This document shows positions 5,374-9,677 of a stretch of DNA of 9,677 nt, piece after piece. This stretch comes from Nitrososphaerota archaeon (lineage in GTDB: Archaea > Thermoproteota > Nitrososphaeria > Nitrososphaerales > Gagatemarchaeaceae). Below the pieces are notes generated by a model. The model made no database searches. It was not told where the DNA came from and saw only the letters and a list, made by a program, of their open reading frames with translations. How positions within the stretch are numbered: position 1 is the first letter of the stretch; each line of letters begins with the position of its first letter. The position numbers and the translations under genes were made by a program. The DNA is taken from assembly GCA_003135575.1 (NCBI GenBank), contig PLCG01000017.1, positions 14,507-24,183 of the forward strand. Reading direction: 5' to 3'.

Positions 5374-6009
5374 CTAGAAGAGGGTAAGCGCAGCCGCCAG
5401 AGTCCCAAGCTCTGCAGCCTCCTCCGAATCTGCGCCCACCACAATCAAGACGTCGCCTTCCTGCGGTCCGGCAGACCTCGCCGCTGACCAGAGCTCCCGC
5501 GGTCCGCCCTTCTCGCTGTCGGTGTCCTCGCCCGGCAAAGTGAACCGCCCTTTCGTGAAGACTGCGGTGAGAACCCCGATCGCACCGACCCTGATGCCGG
5601 CGTCTCGTTGCTCGATACCTTTCTTCACACTCTTCGCCGCGTCCCTCACCAGCACCGCTGAGCACTTGTCGCCGATTCCAAGCGACTTTGCCTTTACGCT
5701 CGAGGACCAAGGTATCTTCTCCTTGAGCTTGAGGAACTCCTTCTCCCCCTTCCTGCTCAGCTTGCACCCGTCCGGCTCGATGACAATAAGGTCGTTCTCC
5801 TTCATCCGCTTGATGAGAGTCCTCACCTCGCCTTGCCCTAGCCCGACGAGGCTCCCGAGCCTGCCACGGCCGACCGCGCCGCTGTTGCCAATGACGAGGA
5901 GGGCTCTCAGGACGTGGACCTCTGAAAAGACCGCACGAGGCCCCTTGTATTCCGACGAGAGGACGTCGCGCAAGACTTGGAGGGGCATGGGTCGATTGAC
6001 GTACCGCAT
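5374..6009 (-). CDS. Winged-helix protein with DUF4443-like C-terminal domain, predicted transcription regulator
   Basis: It encodes 211 residues from ATG 6009. An N-terminal winged helix-turn-helix spans about residues 30-92: HVLRALLVIGNSGAVGRGRL, then LGQGEVRTLIKRMKENDLI as recognition helix and SRKGEKEFLKLKEKI as the wing-to-helix end seen in archaeal regulators. Residues 108-211 form an alpha/beta domain with a hydrophobic VLIVVGAD strand and Ala-rich last helix, matching the archaeal DUF4443 group as I remember it; it may bind a ligand or dimerise. A GGAG (6023-6026 on the complementary strand) lies 13 nt before the ATG. It is upstream of and on the same strand as the HEAT gene and diverges from the cupredoxin/ABC permease operon, so either could be its target. 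Target and ligand are unknown. Confidence 0.75.
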   Translation of the reverse strand: MRYVNRPMPLQVLRDVLSSEYKGPRAVFSEVHVLRALLVIGNSGAVGRGRLGSLVGLGQGEVRTLIKRMKENDLIVIEPDGCKLSRKGEKEFLKLKEKIPWSSSVKAKSLGIGDKCSAVLVRDAAKSVKKGIEQRDAGIRVGAIGVLTAVFTKGRFTLPGEDTDSEKGGPRELWSAARSAGPQEGDVLIVVGADSEEAAELGTLAAALTLF

Positions 6010-6083
6010 GTCCGTCGTATTTCTCCTTTTTTGGGGCTAAGCCAGACTAAAATCTCCGTAAGCTCACTTGCTGCGCTTATCAC

Positions 6084-6090
6084 TTAATAA
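6084..6090 (+). promoter_or_regulatory. TATA-like box of the cupredoxin/permease operon
   Basis: TTAATAA is centred about 32 bp before the ATG at 6119, placing the start of transcription near 6113 and giving a leader of only a few bases. It is the best archaeal promoter-like signal in the 109-bp gap to the divergent DUF4443 regulator gene. Confidence 0.5.
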
Positions 6091-6118
6091 CGCCCAAGGG
6101 GATTGAGAGGGGTGTAGG

Positions 6119-6508
6119 ATGGCCTCGAAGACCACGAAGATAGGGATGCTCGTGTTCGTCCTAATCTTGGCCGGCGGAATCGGTTACTTTGCCTTCTCGA
6201 CTTCTGCAAGCAGCTCGACGGAGGTCCAGATCACCCTCGGAGCTGGCTCGACGTATTTCATGCCGACGAACGCCACGGTCAACTTTGGCCAGACCGTTAC
6301 TTTCGTGATCTTCAACACCGACAACAACCCGCACGCGTTCGCGATCAAGTCCTTCAACGCCAGCACAGGCGAGATCCCACCCGGCAGGAGCGGCCGGTTG
6401 ACCTTCGTGGCGAACCAGGCGGGGAACTTTCCGTTCTACTCGCCCCTCACGGCCGACGACGCCAAGGGGCTGACCAACATCAACGGGACGCTGACGGTGA
6501 AAGGCTAG
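6119..6508 (+). CDS. Membrane-anchored cupredoxin-like protein lacking most copper ligands
   Basis: It encodes 129 residues. Residues 8-28 are a hydrophobic segment serving as signal anchor, followed by a Ser-rich linker, so the domain should face outside. Residues 34-128 read as a cupredoxin beta-sandwich: QITLGAGSTYFMPTNATVNF, GQTVTFVIFNTDNNPHAFAI, the IPPGRSGRLTFVANQAGNFP turn, and NINGTLTV as last strand. In copper proteins of this fold the ligands are His, Cys, His and Met. Here only His72 (NPHAF) is kept; the Cys site in FPFYSP is Ser or Pro, no His follows, and the Met in the last strand is absent. It is therefore probably not a type 1 copper carrier and may bind another ligand or act as a structural partner. 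The permease gene begins 1 nt after its stop, so they form one operon. Confidence 0.75.
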   Translation: MASKTTKIGMLVFVLILAGGIGYFAFSTSASSSTEVQITLGAGSTYFMPTNATVNFGQTVTFVIFNTDNNPHAFAIKSFNASTGEIPPGRSGRLTFVANQAGNFPFYSPLTADDAKGLTNINGTLTVKG

Positions 6509-6509
6509 A

Positions 6510-7400
6510 TTGGAGCCAACCCCAGAACGCAAGAAAGGAGTCCAGGCTTACTGGTATCTCCTCCTGTTGCCCATCTTCGCGGTCCTTTCGGTGGTGGAAT
6601 TCTATCCTCTCGCGTATGGCGTCTACCTTAGCCTGACGGGGCCTACCGGAGGCCTGACTCTTTCCAACTATTCGCAGATGGTAGCGGACAGGAACTTCTG
6701 GAATTCGGTGGCCGTCTCGTTGACATACTCGTCATTCAGCACGGCTTTGGCAATCGTGTTGGGACTCGGCCTGACATTCCTGGTCACCCAAGAGGTCAAA
6801 GGTAGACGCATCTTCGAGGCCATTTTCATTCTTCCCATGGCTGCCGCTCCCATCATGGTGGGCATAGTATGGGGGCCAGCGGCCGTCTGGGACGACTTCC
6901 AGACCTTCTCCCACTTCGTGCTCGGCTTGCCGTATTTCCAAGAGGTCCAGATTCTCTTCTACTTCCCAGTGATGGCGTTCTCAGAGGGGTGGGAGTGGGC
7001 GCCTCTCATGATGCTGGTCTCCCTAAGCATCATGAGGTCGACCCCCAAGGAGATCTACGAGGCCGCGAGGCTCCATGGTGCCACAAGCTGGCAGCAGTTC
7101 AAGATGATCACCGTGCCGGCTGTCCTCGGGTCCCCAGTGATGCAGTTTGTGATCCTGTTGAGGTTCATCGACGCGATGCGAGCCTTCGAGATACCCTTGT
7201 CATGGTCTACATGGGTCGGGTTCGAGACGTCGGTAGGCTCGCCCGTTGACACCCTGAGCCTCTACCTCTACAAGCTCCTCTTCATCCCGAGCTTTGGCTT
7301 CCCGCTGCCGATGGTCTCGGCGATTGCGGTGGCCTTGCTGGTGGTGACTCTGGTCTCAGCGACAATCATGATGCGACTGTTGGGCTCAATAGGGAGATAA
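6510..7400 (+). CDS. ABC transporter permease, carbohydrate type (MalF/UgpA-like)
   Basis: It encodes 296 residues from a TTG at 6510, 1 nt after the upstream stop. About six membrane segments are visible, starting at YWYLLLLPIFAVLSVVEFYP (14-33), which is a typical opening for the MalF/UgpA/LacF family. The cytoplasmic EAA loop that docks the ATPase is EIYEAARLHGATSWQQFKMI then TVP (181-203), with the conserved EAA (184-186) and Gly190. Family members import sugars, oligosaccharides or glycerol phosphate with an extracytoplasmic binding protein and an MsmK-type ATPase; neither is in the window. It pairs with the next gene to form the membrane channel. Substrate unknown. Confidence 0.9.
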   Translation: MEPTPERKKGVQAYWYLLLLPIFAVLSVVEFYPLAYGVYLSLTGPTGGLTLSNYSQMVADRNFWNSVAVSLTYSSFSTALAIVLGLGLTFLVTQEVKGRRIFEAIFILPMAAAPIMVGIVWGPAAVWDDFQTFSHFVLGLPYFQEVQILFYFPVMAFSEGWEWAPLMMLVSLSIMRSTPKEIYEAARLHGATSWQQFKMITVPAVLGSPVMQFVILLRFIDAMRAFEIPLSWSTWVGFETSVGSPVDTLSLYLYKLLFIPSFGFPLPMVSAIAVALLVVTLVSATIMMRLLGSIGR

Positions 7401-7409
7401 GATGGACTC

Positions 7410-8324
7410 ATGAAATCCCAAGATGAAGGCAAAGCGGCAAGCCCGAAACAAGCGACCGGTCGGCATCCAGAAAGAAGAGGCAACAGGCTGTTACTCTACA
7501 CTGCCTTTATTCTTGCCACACTCTACTCTCTCTATCCTATCGTAGCGGTGGCGCTGGACGGGATGGACTTGAACCTAGCCGCCTTGTTCGCTGGGAATCA
7601 GCTCGTGTATATCGCGGGCGTTCCTTTCCACCAAGGCGCTTGGACTTTCAATCCGATAGCGTATGTCGATGCCCTGACTTTCAACGCATTCCCCGCACGG
7701 GTGACGAATAGCCTCATCATAGGGGGCATCGCCGTCTCCACCGCGCTAGTCGTCGGAATTCCCGTGTCCTACGCGCTGGCGAGGGTTGACATCAAGGGAA
7801 AGAGCGTCGTCTCTTTCGTGCTCCTGGCACTGAGGACCGTCTCCCCCTTCGCGGTGGTCGTGCCTCTCTACATCTTCTTCAACCAGATAGGCCTGTGGGA
7901 CACGTATCCGGGCGTGGCGCTGGCCGAGCTCCTGCTGGTGCTCACGGTGGTGGTGTGGATGGTCAAAGGATTCTTCGCGGACATACCCAAGCAGATCTAC
8001 GAGGCGGCTTCGATGTCCGGGGCGTCGGAGGGCCAGATATTCAGGAGGGTCGCCCTTCCCATGGTCATTCAGGGGATCGTAATCACGGCGATATTCGGAT
8101 TCATACTCGTCTGGAACGAGTATCTCATATCAGTCATCATGACTGGCCCTTTCACCAAGCCCGTCTCTGTAGGAGTGTGGTCAGGGTTGGGGGCCACGAA
8201 CAAGACCCCGGACTTTGTGGAGCTAGAGGCTGCGGGAACTCTCGCCTTCATCCCTGCGGCGATAGTGATGCTTGCGATAAGGAAGTACCTGGCCAAGGGC
8301 TTCAGTCTTGGAGCGGCCAAGTAG
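7410..8324 (+). CDS. ABC transporter permease, carbohydrate type (MalG/UgpE-like)
   Basis: It encodes 304 residues from ATG 7410, 9 bp after the previous stop; GGGAG at 7392-7396 is a distant ribosome-site candidate. After a 27-residue charged N-terminus there are about six membrane segments. NSLIIGGIAVSTALVVGIPV followed by SYALAR (100-125) and the EAA loop QIYEAASMSGASEGQIFRRV then ALP (195-217) are characteristic of the MalG family, as is the C-terminal KYLAKGFSLGAAK. It contains an insert of about 40 residues between the first two membrane segments (about 52-95), within the range seen for MalG proteins. It forms the second half of the importer channel with the upstream permease. No ATPase or binding protein gene follows: the next genes are on the opposite strand. 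Confidence 0.9.
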   Translation: MKSQDEGKAASPKQATGRHPERRGNRLLLYTAFILATLYSLYPIVAVALDGMDLNLAALFAGNQLVYIAGVPFHQGAWTFNPIAYVDALTFNAFPARVTNSLIIGGIAVSTALVVGIPVSYALARVDIKGKSVVSFVLLALRTVSPFAVVVPLYIFFNQIGLWDTYPGVALAELLLVLTVVVWMVKGFFADIPKQIYEAASMSGASEGQIFRRVALPMVIQGIVITAIFGFILVWNEYLISVIMTGPFTKPVSVGVWSGLGATNKTPDFVELEAAGTLAFIPAAIVMLAIRKYLAKGFSLGAAK

Positions 8325-8412
8325 AGCTTGCCTTGCGCTGAAGTTCAGATAACGCCCCTGCGCCGGCAATAGGCCGAAAGAGCGCGCCCCGTCTGCCAAT
8401 CCTGCTAACAGA

Positions 8413-9249
8413 CTAGACCAGGTCGACGTACTTGAAGAGGAGTATCATCAGGCCCATCGCAAGGACTCCCCAGAGGATGAGAGAGAGGCCCATGATGTAG
8501 AGCCCGTTAGCGATCCCGAAGGCGTTCTGGATGATCTCGCCTGTGAGCGCCAGCTCGGCGCCATAGGCGTTGAGGTGGATCTCCGAGATGAGGCCCGCGG
8601 CCTCGATCGGGTTCAGAAGCGCGCTGATGAGTGCGATCTTCGTGCCGTTCGCGATGGAGACGATGACTCCGAACGAGCCGCCAAAGTCTGAGATGAGCAC
8701 GAGCAGGAACCACAGGAAAATCGCGATGCTAAGGGCCGTGACCTTCCTCTTGCTCATGGTCGAGATGATTATCGCGACCGCCAGCATTATCACGTTGAGC
8801 CCAAGCGAGATGCCCACGATGAAAGCGAGGCCGGTGAGCACCGAGGTCTTGACGTTGAACGCGACGAGTGCGGCGATCGCGTAGCCCGCGACAAGCACCA
8901 TGGACGTCGAGACCGTGAGGCCGATGAACCTGCCGGCGAGGAACTGCATCCTGGAGAGCGGGTTGGAAAGCAGGTACTGGAGGGTGCCAGATTCCTTCTC
9001 CTCGACGATGCTAAGCGCTCCCAGAGGCAGCGAGAGCAACGGCAGGAACGGGTACGACGTCGTCCCGAGGTAGACCAGGTAGCTGTTGAGCGTCGTCGGC
9101 GGTAGCAGCCTCTCGATAATGAGCACGAGGAACGGGACATTGATCGTGACCAAGAAGTAGACGATCGTGAACATGATGAGCCACTTGGCCCGGATCGACT
9201 CCTTGAAGGTCTGCCCGGCGATGGCGCTGATTATCCTGGGAGAGTTCAT
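8413..9249 (-). CDS. ABC-2 type transporter permease (NosY-like)
   Basis: It encodes 278 residues from ATG 9249, whose ATGA overlaps the stop of the ATPase gene, a sign of coupled translation. About six membrane segments are visible. The cytoplasmic motif SIVEEKESGTLQYLLSNPLS (80-99) with E-x-G-T is the hallmark of ABC-2 exporters of the NosY group, which move lipids, drugs, peptides or sulfur species, or help metal-site assembly. Together with the adjacent ATPase it forms an exporter whose substrate cannot be predicted. The gene is convergent with the MalG-like gene, with 88 bp between the stops. Confidence 0.88.
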   Translation of the reverse strand: MNSPRIISAIAGQTFKESIRAKWLIMFTIVYFLVTINVPFLVLIIERLLPPTTLNSYLVYLGTTSYPFLPLLSLPLGALSIVEEKESGTLQYLLSNPLSRMQFLAGRFIGLTVSTSMVLVAGYAIAALVAFNVKTSVLTGLAFIVGISLGLNVIMLAVAIIISTMSKRKVTALSIAIFLWFLLVLISDFGGSFGVIVSIANGTKIALISALLNPIEAAGLISEIHLNAYGAELALTGEIIQNAFGIANGLYIMGLSLILWGVLAMGLMILLFKYVDLV

Positions 9250-9677
9250 GCCGCCTTCTCCTCGAGGAACTTTGTGTAAGCTCCTTCTATCTTGGATGGT
9301 TCGATTGAGATGTCGTCGAGTATCCCCCCGTTAGAGAAGAGGCTGTTTAGGAGGGCGAACTTCTTGCTCATGGGTACCGAGACGACAATCGTCAGGCTCT
9401 TGTCGTTGATTATCTTTGCGTTCATGCTCGCTAGGATCTCTGAGACCTGCTTCTCCTTCCCCACCTTCGGCCTAAGGTAGATGGTCTGGTCCGCGTCGAG
9501 CTGCGAGAGAAGAACGTCCGGGGCGCCCTCTGCAATTTTCCTCCCACGGTTCAGGACGATTACCTGATCGGCGAACTCGCTCAGGCCGGTCAGATGGGTC
9601 GCGATGAGAAGCGTGTGCCCGCCCAAGGCGAGGTTTCTCACTAGCCCGAGGAAGTCGAGCTGACCCTTGAGGTCTAT
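9246..9677 (-). CDS. ABC transporter ATPase, C-terminal part (N-terminus outside window)
   Basis: The frame runs open to the window edge. The first residues visible, IDLKGQLDFLGLVRNLA, continue the typical D-loop region (SGLD..) just after Walker B. The strand HTLLIATH with the switch His (H-loop), the ADQVIVLNRGRKIAEG block and a C-terminal region of about 95 residues follow. Walker A, signature and Walker B lie beyond the right edge. The long C-terminal part (TIYLRP, TIVVSVP strands) resembles the extra regulatory domain in CcmA/NosF-type ATPases that pair with ABC-2 permeases. The in-frame GTG at 9641 is not the start because the domain would be beheaded. Overlaps the permease gene by 4 nt. 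Confidence 0.88.
   Translation of the reverse strand: MDLKGQLDFLGLVRNLALGGHTLLIATHLTGLSEFADQVIVLNRGRKIAEGAPDVLLSQLDADQTIYLRPKVGKEKQVSEILASMNAKIINDKSLTIVVSVPMSKKFALLNSLFSNGGILDDISIEPSKIEGAYTKFLEEKAA

Noticed and set aside
5324..5767. N-terminal extension of the HEAT-repeat reading frame (148 extra residues)
   Set aside because: It lies antiparallel-free but out of frame within the DUF4443 regulator gene on the same strand, is Arg/Gly-rich low-quality sequence, and the TATA-like box and ATG at 5323 explain the start better.
6027..6032. Run of six T on the plus strand as a terminator
   Set aside because: No plus-strand gene ends upstream of it; it lies in the leader of the divergent regulator gene, where on the other strand it is the A-run beside the possible ribosome site.
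8361..8376. Short GC hairpin (CGGC/GCCG, 5-nt loop) in the 88-bp convergent gap
   Set aside because: A 4-bp stem with no T-run is expected by chance in GC-rich DNA; archaeal terminators are usually T-rich, so no terminator is called.
8413..9677. Assigning the ABC-2 pair to copper-site assembly (NosFY) because of the nearby cupredoxin-like gene
   Set aside because: The pair is convergent with and transcribed separately from the cupredoxin operon, and the cupredoxin-like protein lacks copper ligands, so the link is too weak.
1..9677. CRISPR array, tRNA or rRNA genes
   Set aside because: No regularly spaced direct repeats, cloverleaf-like segments or rRNA-like stretches were recognised by eye on either strand.

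Overview
The window is about 9.7 kb of GC-rich (roughly 60% by eye), very compact archaeal DNA. Archaeal signs are a mevalonate-pathway decarboxylase-family gene of the KYHG/LRLPYHDSISV type, the archaeal families DUF371 and DUF4443, TATA-like boxes about 26-33 bp upstream of starts with little or no leader, frequent GTG/TTG starts, and an archaeal-style TnpB. The mix fits a Thermoproteota/TACK archaeon, perhaps a non-ammonia-oxidising member of the Nitrososphaeria, but lineage is inference. No rRNA, tRNA or CRISPR array was seen.

Left part (1-1128): the 3' portion of an IS200/IS605-type tnpB with an intact RuvC triad and zinc ribbon. It ends in a structured 3' region with a perfect 10-bp inverted repeat that is a candidate omega-RNA/right end. 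Next come a small coiled-coil gene (minus) and a membrane zinc-ribbon gene (plus) diverging around one TATA-like element. Then a plus-strand pair: DUF371 overlapping by 4 nt a phospho/diphosphomevalonate decarboxylase-family gene, followed by a small unknown gene of 71 codons.

Middle (3444-6009): an SDR oxidoreductase (minus) diverges from a SAM methyltransferase (plus) across a shared AT-rich box. The methyltransferase converges on a minus-strand pair: a winged-helix DUF4443 regulator and, downstream of it, a 170-aa HEAT-repeat protein. The HEAT protein carries two His-Glu motifs, 32 residues apart, in a context strongly like one half of eukaryotic deoxyhypusine hydroxylase (DOHH).

Right part (6119-9677): a plus-strand operon of a membrane-anchored cupredoxin-like protein lacking most copper ligands and two carbohydrate-type (MalF/MalG-like) ABC permeases, with no solute-binding protein or ATPase in the window. 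It converges on a minus-strand ABC-2 exporter pair (permease plus 3' part of its ATPase, cut by the window edge).

The three most notable points are the half-DOHH-like protein, the natural Asp-to-Gln change at the catalytic position of the mevalonate decarboxylase homologue, and the cupredoxin-like gene sitting where a sugar-binding protein gene would normally be.
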